Assembly: GCA_050049955.1 (NCBI GenBank)
Contig: JASFVG010000094.1
Span: 1-12,463 of the forward strand
DNA length: 12,463 bases
Reading direction: 5' to 3'
Source of the DNA: SKLM01 sp050049955
GTDB lineage: Bacteria > Chloroflexota > Anaerolineae > B4-G1
Every line of letters starts with the position of its first letter. The first letter of the stretch is position 1. The notes below the pieces were generated by a model. It saw nothing but the letters and a program-made list of their open reading frames with translations. It did not search any database and was not told where the DNA came from. The position numbers and the translations under genes are program-made. Below are positions 1 to 6,234 of this stretch, piece by piece.

Positions 1-873
1 AAGACGACTTCTTCTGCGGCCACGGCCCTTCACTACGCTGCGGCCGGACGGCGAACCCTGATCATCACCAGCGACTATACTCCATCGCTCTCGGACATCT
101 TCGAGGCCGAGATCGGCCCGCGCGAGCGGCCCGTGCCAGGGGTCGATGGCCTGTTTGCCCTGGAGATTGATCCCGACGAGGTCATGCGGCGCTGGAAGGT
201 GAAGTTCGGGCCAGAGGTGTACGAGGCCGCCAAGGCGCTAGTTGACCTGCCCTACGAGGAGATCGTGGACTACGCGGCGATGGCTCCAGGCATCCAGGAG
301 GAGTTCATGTTGGACTACATCATGGAGCGAATCCGCGAGGAGCACTATGACCTGATCGTGTGGGATACAGCGCCGGCCGGTGACACGTTACGGCTGCTCG
401 GTCTGCCTCGGCGTTTCATCGAGCACCTCCGCACGGCGCCGCGGATCTACCTGGACATCAAGGACCGCTTCAATCTCTCAACGACGCCCTTCACGAAGAT
501 CATCGAGAGCTGGAAGGAGCTGGCGCAAGAGGTCACGCAGTTCTTCGGGGACCCAGCCAACGTCGAATTCGTGATGGTCACCATCCCCGAGGCGCTAGGA
601 GTCTTCCAGAGCCGACGGGTGATAGCCGATCTGGCCGAACACGGTATCCAGGTTCATCACTTGATCATCAACAACGTGATCGAGGAAGCTCACTGTGACT
701 TCCTAGAGCAACGGCGGGCCATGCAGCAGCCCTACGTCGCGCTGCTGGAGGATGACTATGGCGACGTCATGGAGCTGACGAGGCTGCCACTGCTGCCCTA
801 CGAGGTGAAGGGCGTCGATAGGCTCCGGGAGGTGGAGAGACGGCTATTTGGCGACGCCCTGTCGCCTCGGTGA
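1..873 (+). CDS. ArsA/Get3-family anion-transporting ATPase, 5'-truncated
   Basis: The frame is open from base 1, and the visible 290 residues begin inside the P-loop (KTTS, the end of GKGGVGKTT). The family consists of dimeric cytosolic P-loop ATPases of the SIMIBI class: arsenite-pump ATPases or tail-anchored-protein targeting factors. Visible landmarks, numbered from the first visible residue, are switch I at about 24-32 (SDYTPSLSD, where relatives have DPAHSLSD), switch II at 122-133 (DTAPAGDTLRLL, where relatives have DTAPTGHTLRLL), and a C-terminal LPLLPYEVKGVDRL block. The switch I Asp is kept, but the usual His of switch II is Asp. The C-terminal CxxC seen in Get3-like proteins is reduced to one Cys (about 232). 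A GTG at 133 is not the start, because the homologous P-loop lies upstream of it. No ars gene is next to it; mobA follows 150 nt later. Family membership is firm; substrate is unknown. Confidence 0.9.
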   Translation, partial: KTTSSAATALHYAAAGRRTLIITSDYTPSLSDIFEAEIGPRERPVPGVDGLFALEIDPDEVMRRWKVKFGPEVYEAAKALVDLPYEEIVDYAAMAPGIQEEFMLDYIMERIREEHYDLIVWDTAPAGDTLRLLGLPRRFIEHLRTAPRIYLDIKDRFNLSTTPFTKIIESWKELAQEVTQFFGDPANVEFVMVTIPEALGVFQSRRVIADLAEHGIQVHHLIINNVIEEAHCDFLEQRRAMQQPYVALLEDDYGDVMELTRLPLLPYEVKGVDRLREVERRLFGDALSPR

Positions 874-1023
874 TTCCCCCGGTTCGACACGGTGGCGTCA
901 TCGACATGCACCGCAGACTTGAGGGCCGGGGGTCTGACGGAGCGTGCCGGATGAAGGGTCGACCTTCGATGACCGTCCAGCCTTGCCGGTGTCCCACCCG
1001 CTTGAACCGGCGATGCCCAACCG

Positions 1024-1638
1024 ATGGGTCTGGATCTTGGTTTGGATAGCCTGACGGGGCTTGTCCTTGCAGGCGGGGCCAGCCGGCGTATGGGGCGTGA
1101 CAAGGCGCTCCTGAGGCTCGGCAGCCGATCGCTGATCGAGGTTGTCGTCGACCGGGTGTCGCTGGTGTGCGACGAGGTACTGATTGTCTCGCGCGATCTC
1201 GGGCCCTACACGCACTTCGGCGTAAGCGTCGTGCAGGACGTATTCCCCGGCGTCGGAGTGTTGGGCGGCCTGCACGCCGGTCTGAAGGCGGCTTCGAACG
1301 AGCTGGCGCTAGCGGTAGGCTGTGACATGCCTTTCTTGAATCCCCAACTGCTGCGGGCCTTCGCCGCCTGGGCCGAGGGTTTCGACGTGGCTCTGCTTCG
1401 ATGCGGCGAGGAGCAGATCGAGCCGCTCCATGGCGCCTACCGCCGCACCTGTATACCGGCCATGGAGGACGCAATCCGCGCCGGCCAGCGCCGAATTCTG
1501 TCCTTCTTCTCCCACGTGCGCGTGCACTACGTCACGCCAGACCAGGTGGCGTCCGTGGATCCTAATCTCGACTCCTTCCGCAACGTCAATACACCTGAGG
1601 ATTGGGGAGCGGCTCAGGTGAAGTGGTCCCAGCCTTAG
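1024..1638 (+). CDS. mobA: Molybdenum cofactor guanylyltransferase MobA
   Basis: MobA is a cytoplasmic nucleotidyltransferase that transfers GMP from GTP to molybdopterin-Mo, giving the MGD cofactor of DMSO-reductase-family enzymes. The 204-residue length fits the family. The N-terminal nucleotide-binding signature LAGGASRRMGRDK is at residues 15-27. The motif around D72, QDVFPGVGVLGGLHAGL, corresponds to the usual D..pG.GPLGGL, with Val replacing Pro. VGCDMPFL carries the metal-binding Asp at 101, and the C-terminus has the typical FRNVNTPEDW ending. The ATG at 1024 is chosen because it lies just before the conserved N-terminal strand, but I see no good Shine-Dalgarno sequence, so the start is less certain than the identity. 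It follows the ArsA-like gene on the same strand after 150 nt. No molybdoenzyme or other mob/moa gene is in the window. Confidence 0.93.
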   Translation: MGLDLGLDSLTGLVLAGGASRRMGRDKALLRLGSRSLIEVVVDRVSLVCDEVLIVSRDLGPYTHFGVSVVQDVFPGVGVLGGLHAGLKAASNELALAVGCDMPFLNPQLLRAFAAWAEGFDVALLRCGEEQIEPLHGAYRRTCIPAMEDAIRAGQRRILSFFSHVRVHYVTPDQVASVDPNLDSFRNVNTPEDWGAAQVKWSQP

Positions 1639-2137
1639 GTTCGAACTCTCTTCCACATTCCGTCCCACCTCAACAGGCGCCGAGCTGCAGAGAATCAAGA
1701 TCACATCCGACAGGGAGCGAGATCATCGGCCCCGATGCCGCCACCGGCTTCTCGATGACACGGTGTGTTGCCTCTGCCCGAGCTACAAGCGAGTGTGATT
1801 AACGCCCATCCCGCTGGGGGCGCTAGGCCACGACCCTGCCCACGCAGAACCCACACCTGCCGAGCCGAGTGCAGGCACTACATCGCGCGTCGCCGTCCCT
1901 TGCGGAGCCCTACGCGGAGATCATCGCTGAGGTAACGCCGACCGGTGGCGGCAAGGGCCCGAGGAAACGGCTGAGCGGTTCGGAGCCAGGTCTACCCGAG
2001 CCAGCCGTAGCTTTGCATCTATTGCCCAGGCCATCTCCAAGCCGGTCGATCCAGTCCCTCTGAAGCGAACTGCACGGCGCTGGCTGGAGGTGGGCGGTGA
2101 TCCGGGCAGCATACTTCCGCCCTGGTCCGAAAAGTGA

Positions 2138-2143
2138 TATACT
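2138..2143 (+). promoter_or_regulatory. Possible -10 element upstream of the receiver/ParA-like gene
   Basis: TATACT matches five of six bases of the sigma70 -10 consensus in an otherwise GC-rich stretch. The best hexamer at suitable distance upstream (CTTCCG, 18-nt spacer) is a poor -35, so the call rests on the -10 alone. If used, it would give a leader of about 175 nt to the ATG at 2327, containing the inverted repeat at 2222-2268. Confidence 0.3.
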
Positions 2144-2221
2144 TGCGGCGCTACTCGCGGCCTTGCTCGAGGTGACAGCGACATAGCCATACTGACCAGC
2201 GACGTTGGAGCGTTTCGCCAC

Positions 2222-2268
2222 GACGTCTCTCCCGTGAGGCTCGGTGGCCAGTACGGTGGCGAGACGTC
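2222..2268 (+). repeat. Perfect 8-bp inverted repeat upstream of the receiver/ParA-like gene
   Basis: GACGTCTC at 2222-2229 is the exact reverse complement of GAGACGTC at 2261-2268, with 31 nt between. Each arm contains the palindrome GACGTC. A shorter CTCG/CGAG pair and a direct repeat GGTGGC lie inside. It ends 58 nt before the ATG at 2327. It may be a leader hairpin or two half-sites for a regulator; an 8-bp repeat could also be chance. Confidence 0.4.
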
Positions 2269-2326
2269 AGAAGAGCAGGTCTCACAGGCTGAGAATGCTC
2301 TTGAAAGCCGTGAAGGACGGTGAGCT

Positions 2327-3475
2327 ATGAGCAAGAAGATACTGGTCGTGGATGACGATATCGAGACCCTCAGGCTTGTGGGTCTTGTTCTCGAGCGTGC
2401 CGGGCACGAGATCATCGTTGCTGTGTCAGGCGAGCAAGCTCTTGAGAAGGCTCTGACGCGGGACCCCGACATAGTCATCTTGGACATAGCCATGCCAGGA
2501 ATGGATGGCTACGAGGTCATCAGAAGGCTCCGATCCATCCGCGAGACAGCCGATCTCCCCATACTGGTGTTCACTGCCAAGACCGAAGTGCAGGACAAGG
2601 TGGCTGGGTTCGAAGCCGGTGCCGATGACTATGTGACCAAGCCGATTCACCCTGAGGAGCTACGGTCGCGAGTCGAGGCGCTGCTCGCCCGTTCGTCGCG
2701 AGCCCATGCCCTGGAAGGGGTTTCCCCGTGCCACATCGTCGGGTTTCTTGGCTCCAAGGGCGGCATAGGCACGACCACGCTCGCCGTGAATGCCGCCGTC
2801 GCTTTGACTCAGGGGCGGTTAAGGGATCGCCGGGTCGTGTTGGCTGAGCTGCGAAGCGGCATGGCCACCGCCGCCCTTCAACTGGGGTTTCCGCACAGCG
2901 GGGGCATCCGGCCTGTCCTGGAACAGCCCGCAGACCAGATTCAGCCCGGTCTGACGGAAGCTCAACTCGACCAATTGAGTACAGGTCTGCTCGTCCTGAC
3001 GGGCGAGACTGAGCCCATAGGGTTCGCTGAGTGCATCACTCCCGCGCATGCGGAAGCCATCATAGAGCATCTCAGCGCCGTTGGCGACTACCTCCTCTTG
3101 GACCTGGGCGTCGGGCTGGACGAGGTGAATCGGTGGATCCTGAGGCATTGTCGACACACCGTGGTAACCCTTGAGTCCAGCCAACTGTCGCTCGCCCTGG
3201 CCGAGAAACTCCTCGACCATATGGGCCAGTCGCTCAATATCCCCGGTCACAGGGTCAGCCTGGTACTCATCAACAGGAGTCACTCCACTGCGACGCTCAC
3301 CAGGGAGTCCATTGAGAAACGGTTGAACGACAAACTGATGTGCCTTATCCCCCCTGCGCCTGAACTGGCCTTCGAGGCGGCGAGGCAGGGGTTGCCGATG
3401 GTCATGGTGCATCTCGACAGTTTCGTTGTGCGGCAGTACAGAACGTTTGCCGATCAGCTAATCGATGCCCTTTGA
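2327..3475 (+). CDS. Response-regulator receiver fused to a CpaE/TadZ-like (ParA/MinD) ATPase domain
   Basis: This 382-residue protein has two domains. Residues 3-120 are a receiver with the acidic pocket D9-D11, phospho-acceptor D53 in LDIAMPGMDG, the switch Thr T83 and the conserved K105 in TKP. After a short linker, residues about 136-380 form a ParA/MinD-like fold. It starts with the deviant Walker A GSKGGIGTTT (142-151), keeps the signature lysine K144, but has Thr149 where active P-loops have Lys. The usual DxD strand is AEL (173-175). A Walker B-like LLLDLG has D259. The architecture resembles CpaE/TadZ, which localise pilus-assembly machinery, and such domains often carry atypical Walker A motifs, so weak or absent ATP hydrolysis is inferred. 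AAGGA at 2313-2317, 9 nt before the ATG, supports the start. No histidine kinase, tad or pilus gene is adjacent. Role: signal-controlled localisation or assembly factor; exact partner unknown. Confidence 0.85.
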   Translation: MSKKILVVDDDIETLRLVGLVLERAGHEIIVAVSGEQALEKALTRDPDIVILDIAMPGMDGYEVIRRLRSIRETADLPILVFTAKTEVQDKVAGFEAGADDYVTKPIHPEELRSRVEALLARSSRAHALEGVSPCHIVGFLGSKGGIGTTTLAVNAAVALTQGRLRDRRVVLAELRSGMATAALQLGFPHSGGIRPVLEQPADQIQPGLTEAQLDQLSTGLLVLTGETEPIGFAECITPAHAEAIIEHLSAVGDYLLLDLGVGLDEVNRWILRHCRHTVVTLESSQLSLALAEKLLDHMGQSLNIPGHRVSLVLINRSHSTATLTRESIEKRLNDKLMCLIPPAPELAFEAARQGLPMVMVHLDSFVVRQYRTFADQLIDAL

Positions 3476-3759
3476 TGGTCCTGCCCGTCAGCGCGTAGAA
3501 AGCCTGCCCCGCTAGGTAGAGCCGTCGCGCCAGCGTCGTATCCACCCCATTCGACATCCTCGAACGACATCGAGTCAGCGCCATCTGACGCAGTGTTCGG
3601 TTCACCGTTTCCGGAATCGCTCGGCGCCAGAAGGGACTGAGACAGAAGCCCAGGTTCCAACACTCTCCCCATCTCGCTGCTGCCGAACCAGGCCAGGATG
3701 CAGATCCGGATAGCTCCTTGCTCTCAGCGTCCGCCGCGCATCCACCGCACAGCAGCTGC
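3476..3759 (+). other. Intergenic region before the fmdB promoter, nothing recognised
   Basis: This stretch separates the receiver/ParA-like gene from the fmdB promoter. It contains no T-rich hairpin to end the upstream transcript and no convincing gene. A 72-codon minus-strand frame (3454-3672) reads through part of it, but it overlaps the 3' end of the upstream gene and lacks a ribosome-binding site and known motifs. Confidence 0.5.
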
Positions 3760-3788
3760 TTGCGAACTCGCCGGTTTGGGACTATAAT
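3760..3788 (+). promoter_or_regulatory. Sigma70-type promoter of fmdB-like gene
   Basis: TTGCGA (3760-3765) and a perfect TATAAT (3783-3788) are separated by 17 nt, the optimal spacing. The predicted start of transcription is near 3795, leaving a leader of about 25 nt that contains the AAAGGGAGG ribosome-binding site. The downstream bases CCGTG continue a match to the minus-strand promoter at 6235-6268. Confidence 0.8.
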
Positions 3789-3820
3789 CCGTGGTTGTCG
3801 CAAAGGGAGGTCTTGCTGCA

Positions 3821-4126
3821 ATGCCATTATACGAATACGAATGCGAGGGCTGCGGCGTGCGGTTCGAGCGCCGGCAGCATATGGAAGACGAGCCGGTAAG
3901 GATATGCCCGGAATGCGGAGGTGCCGTGCACCGACTGATCCAGCCGGTCGGCATCATCTTCAAGGGTTCCGGCTTCTACGTGACGGACAATCGGTCCAAG
4001 TCGTCCACCTCACCGCCGAGGGCGACGAAGGAATCCTCGGATGGTGCGGAATCGGATACCTTCAAGAGTGGCAGCAGTGATGCTTCCAGTTATGCGCCTG
4101 CCACCGACGCTCCCCCGAGTGACTAG
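3821..4126 (+). CDS. FmdB-family zinc-ribbon protein
   Basis: This is a 101-residue small cytoplasmic protein of the FmdB/CxxC regulatory-protein family, named from a putative regulator of formamidase genes; its biochemical role is generally unknown. Hallmarks are the N-terminus MPLYEYECEGCG, two CxxC knuckles (C8/C11 and C29/C32) forming a zinc ribbon, and the conserved IIFKGSGFYVTDN block at 45-57. After residue 58 comes a Ser/Thr/Ala/Asp-rich, probably disordered tail, as is common in the family. ATG 3821 is chosen over an in-frame GTG at 3791: the family begins exactly at MPLYEY, the AAAGGGAGG sequence (3802-3810) is correctly placed, and 3791 lies within the promoter region, at or before the predicted transcription start. 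Its own promoter and terminator make it a monocistronic unit. Confidence 0.92.
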   Translation: MPLYEYECEGCGVRFERRQHMEDEPVRICPECGGAVHRLIQPVGIIFKGSGFYVTDNRSKSSTSPPRATKESSDGAESDTFKSGSSDASSYAPATDAPPSD

Positions 4127-4156
4127 CTGATCTACGCGCAGCTTGCTGGAACGCCA

Positions 4157-4191
4157 AGCGGGAGTGGCTACACAGCCACTCCCGCTTTTTT
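4157..4191 (+). terminator. Intrinsic terminator after fmdB-like gene
   Basis: A perfect 13-bp stem pairs AGCGGGAGTGGCT (4157-4169) with AGCCACTCCCGCT (4174-4186) around an ACAC loop. It is followed immediately by a run of T to 4191. It lies 30 nt after the fmdB stop codon. In the minus direction the hairpin exists without a T-tract, so it is mainly a plus-strand terminator, though it may impede convergent transcription from the 4309-4608 gene. Confidence 0.95.
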
Positions 4192-4308
4192 GTGCTGTCT
4201 GGCTCAGGAGGACCCCCTATCGTGGAGCCCCCAAGATACCACCACCGCTGTCACTGCGTCTACCTGAGCTCTCCAGACGCTCACCCGACATGCGGACCTG
4301 ACCGCTCG

Positions 4309-4608
4309 CTAGATCTGGAAACCCCCGCTAGCTCGTACCGTCTTCTGATCGAAATCCGTCACGTAATTGAGTAAGCCCAGCTTGAGCTCGTGCCATCGTT
4401 GGGAGGCAAGGGCTTTCCGCAGACTTGCCATGTCCTCTACGACGCCGCCGGTCAGGATCTGCGGATGGTTGCCGTAGGCGGTGTACCATGCATCTGTGGG
4501 CCGGATTCCCAGCTCCATCAGGCCCGGGGCGAACTCCTGCAACACGAACTCGAAATACTCATCCTCAAGACCGGATTGGATGTTCCAAGACATTAGAAGC
4601 TTGATCAT
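4309..4608 (-). CDS. Small conserved-looking protein of unknown function, possible dimeric alpha+beta-barrel fold
   Basis: This is a 99-residue soluble protein with no signal peptide or membrane segment. It begins MIKLLMSWNI, a beta strand, followed by an acidic helix (about 13-33) and the strongly patterned segment PTDAWYTAYGNHPQIL (37-52), then a second amphipathic helix and a C-terminal strand LLNYVTDF. The strand-helix-strand-strand-helix-strand order suggests a ferredoxin-like dimeric alpha+beta barrel, as in Dabb or antibiotic-biosynthesis monooxygenase-like proteins. That is an inference from pattern only. The sequence looks like one I associate with uncharacterised proteins of Chloroflexi-type genomes, but I cannot name a family. 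CAGGG 8-12 nt before the ATG is a modest ribosome-binding site. It is 164 nt downstream of the TPR lipoprotein gene on the same strand; the gap holds inverted repeats, so it may be separately controlled. It converges on fmdB. Confidence 0.8.
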   Translation of the reverse strand: MIKLLMSWNIQSGLEDEYFEFVLQEFAPGLMELGIRPTDAWYTAYGNHPQILTGGVVEDMASLRKALASQRWHELKLGLLNYVTDFDQKTVRASGGFQI

Positions 4609-4629
4609 GAAGAAACCCTGGTTGTTAGG

Positions 4630-4732
4630 TCACGCACCAAGCGCGTGATCGCGGTTTCTCGGTCGGACGCTGTGTGCGTTCAGACTCCTACGCTCACTTG
4701 GCACTGGGGACTGAACGGTCGCGGCCGAGAAA
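4630..4732 (-). repeat. Nested inverted repeats in the 5' region of the small conserved gene
   Basis: Three pairings are visible between the TPR lipoprotein gene and the 4608 start. TTTCTCGGTCG (4655-4665) pairs with CGGCCGAGAAA (4722-4732) with one mismatch. Nested within it, CGTTCAG (4677-4683) pairs perfectly with CTGAACG (4711-4717). Beside these, TCACGC (4630-4635) pairs with GCGTGA (4643-4648) over a 7-nt loop. On the minus strand this gives a two-part long hairpin followed by a short hairpin, ending about 22 nt before the start codon. No T-tract follows on the minus strand, so a leader structure or a non-canonical terminator of the upstream operon are both possible. Confidence 0.5.
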
Positions 4733-4772
4733 GGGATCACACTAGGCCATTGATCTGTTCGGCGACACAGGC

Positions 4773-5555
4773 CTACTCGCATGCCAGTGAAGCCATCGTC
4801 TGCTCCGCCTGGGCCCGCCAGTTCGCTGGAGGGTCAAGGGCCAGGAACTGCTTGTACGTCTCACAAGCCATGTCGATGCTTCCAGCTTGTGCATAGGCAC
4901 TGCCGAGAGCATAGTAGGCCTCTCGAGAATCCGGCACAGACTCGATGGCCCTCTGTAGTGTCTCGATAGCAGTCTCGTAGTCCCCCTGTTGGATGTATAC
5001 GTTCCCCAGTCCGATAAGCGCTTCGGGCATGCCCTCTCGCAATTCGATAGCCACGTTGAACTCATCAGTAGCCTGAGCCAGAAGCTCTGGATCAATCCCT
5101 GCCGTAGATGCGACGCCGGACAGGGCCAGGGTGAGATACGTGGCCCCCAGCTGGTAGTGGGAATCCGGGTCATCGGGATCGAGCTCCAAGGCCGTCTCGA
5201 ACTCGCTGATCGCTGAATGGAGATCCTGGAGTTGATAGTAGGTCACGCCCAGATTGTGATGTGCCGCCGCACTATCCGGGTTAAGCTCTAGCACCTTCCG
5301 GAACGAATTGGCTGCTTCTTCCAGCTGACCTGCCTGATTGTATGCCTGACCCAGCAGGAAGTGAGTGTCGCTGTCGTCCGCCGCCCGCTCGACCGCGGCT
5401 TCAAGTTCACTGATAGCCTTGTCGTAGTCTCCGGATTCTAGATAGCCACGCCCCGACTCAACGATCTCGTCGACGCTCTGGAACTCAGCGGTACCTTGGC
5501 ATGCGGCAAGAGCCACGAGTACTCCTACGATAACGAGAAGATACCCTTTGTGCAT
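4773..5555 (-). CDS. TPR-repeat lipoprotein
   Basis: This is a 260-residue exported lipoprotein. The N-terminus has a short positive start (MHKG), a hydrophobic core and the lipobox LAAC with the lipidated Cys at 19. The rest is about six tetratricopeptide repeats: about 30-61, 62-95, 96-129, 130-176 (lengthened by a roughly 13-residue insertion at SGVASTAGIDPEL), 177-210 and 211-244. Each carries the small/large residue pattern (LG..Y...G....A...F..AL...P). TPR solenoids bind protein partners, so this is probably a membrane-anchored, outward-facing scaffold or assembly factor; the partner is unknown. GGAGG (5565-5569) 9 nt before the ATG is a strong ribosome-binding site. It starts 17 nt after the stop of the metallo-beta-lactamase-fold gene, so the two are almost certainly cotranscribed. 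Confidence 0.92.
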   Translation of the reverse strand: MHKGYLLVIVGVLVALAACQGTAEFQSVDEIVESGRGYLESGDYDKAISELEAAVERAADDSDTHFLLGQAYNQAGQLEEAANSFRKVLELNPDSAAAHHNLGVTYYQLQDLHSAISEFETALELDPDDPDSHYQLGATYLTLALSGVASTAGIDPELLAQATDEFNVAIELREGMPEALIGLGNVYIQQGDYETAIETLQRAIESVPDSREAYYALGSAYAQAGSIDMACETYKQFLALDPPANWRAQAEQTMASLACE

Positions 5556-5572
5556 TGTCTTCCCCCTCCAGC

Positions 5573-6229
5573 CTAGCGACGGTTTCCAACGGGTTGCAGC
5601 AGTACGATCTTGGTGTCCTCCAGCGTAGAGGATTCGCTGACTATTAGTGCTTCCTGCCTATCTATGTCCTCCATGCCCATCTCCTTCAGGAAGTGGCCCA
5701 CTCTGTCGAGCTCTTCCGCGACACTGGGTATGCGATATCGCATTGGAACGACCACGTCCGGTTCAAAAAGCCCGATGACCTCGGAGGCCTCAGTCGATGT
5801 CAGACTCCCGCCTCCACCGACCGGCACGAGCAATACGTTGACCGGTCCCAGGTTCTTCACCTGTGATTGGGTAGGGACGTGACCAAGTCGGCCGAGATGG
5901 CATACGGTCGTACCCCCGAAGTCGAATGCAAAGACGGTGTTCAGACCACCTACGAGCCCGCGATCGCCGTCGGCGAACGTGGACACGCCAGTGATGAATA
6001 CACCGCTGATCTCGTACTCACCGGGGCCGTCAAGCAGTCTAAACGGCCGCTGGACGACAGCTAGATGGTCGCAGGAGCCTTCGCGGTGGCTGACCGTGAC
6101 GATATCCGCCTGGAGGTCGGGGAGCGGAGGACCAGCATCAGGGCAATAGGGATCATTCACGATCGAGATCGAATGCCGTCCGCTGATTCGGAAGCACGTC
6201 TGACCGTACCAGATGATCTCCACGTCCAT
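5573..6229 (-). CDS. Metallo-beta-lactamase-fold protein (COG2220/UlaG-like) with degenerate metal site
   Basis: This 218-residue cytoplasmic protein is recognisable by its start MDVEIIWYGQTCFRI, the DIVTVSH segment (42-48), DGPGEYEISGVFITG (67-81), TVCHLGRLGHVPTQSQV (108-124), VNVLLVPVGGGG (130-141) and EPDVVVPMRYRIP (156-168). These are the landmarks of the Lactamase_B_3/COG2220 hydrolases. The metal-site positions are altered. The early YGH is YGQ (Q10). HxHxDH is stretched to H48-REGSC-DH. The Asp of GDLGH is Arg114, and the His of PMHY is Arg164. It therefore probably cannot hold the usual di-metal centre and may be a binding or sensor protein; this is inference. ATG 6229 is chosen over an in-frame TTG at 6268: family homology starts there, and the TTG overlaps the promoter's -35. 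The TPR lipoprotein gene follows after 17 nt. Confidence 0.88.
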   Translation of the reverse strand: MDVEIIWYGQTCFRISGRHSISIVNDPYCPDAGPPLPDLQADIVTVSHREGSCDHLAVVQRPFRLLDGPGEYEISGVFITGVSTFADGDRGLVGGLNTVFAFDFGGTTVCHLGRLGHVPTQSQVKNLGPVNVLLVPVGGGGSLTSTEASEVIGLFEPDVVVPMRYRIPSVAEELDRVGHFLKEMGMEDIDRQEALIVSESSTLEDTKIVLLQPVGNRR

Positions 6230-6234
6230 GGCGG

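Larger units (their letters stand above)
1639..2326 (+). other. Long intergenic region with no convincing gene
   Basis: This is 688 nt between mobA and the receiver/ParA-like gene. Both strands contain open frames of 60-100 codons, but none has a family motif or a good ribosome-binding site, and their composition is Ala/Ser/Arg/Pro-rich as expected of chance frames in GC-rich DNA. I see no tRNA and no T-rich terminator. Near the right end are a TATACT hexamer (2138-2143) and an inverted repeat (2222-2229 with 2261-2268), both listed separately. It could hold an untranslated leader, a small RNA or decayed sequence. Confidence 0.5.

Noticed and set aside
870..900. tRNA T-arm-like GGTTCGA (also near 1638)
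   Set aside because: The flanking bases do not form a T-stem, and no acceptor or anticodon arm can be built around either site.
767..1474. Long minus-strand frames opposite mobA (235, 125 and 131 codons)
   Set aside because: They are Arg/Pro/Ala-rich antisense frames over a clear mobA gene, as expected in GC-rich DNA.
3454..3672. 72-codon minus-strand open frame overlapping the 3' end of the receiver/ParA-like gene
   Set aside because: Its codon look is passable, but it has no ribosome-binding site, no recognised motif and overlaps a certain gene at its end. A homology search could revive it.
3791..3820. GTG start 10 codons upstream for the FmdB protein
   Set aside because: It lies at or before the predicted transcription start, and the family starts at MPLYEY with a Shine-Dalgarno site placed for ATG 3821.
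4743..4775. TAGGCC/GGCCTA inverted repeat at the end of the TPR lipoprotein gene as a terminator
   Set aside because: The stem is only 6 bp with a 21-nt loop, overlaps the stop codon and has no following T-tract.
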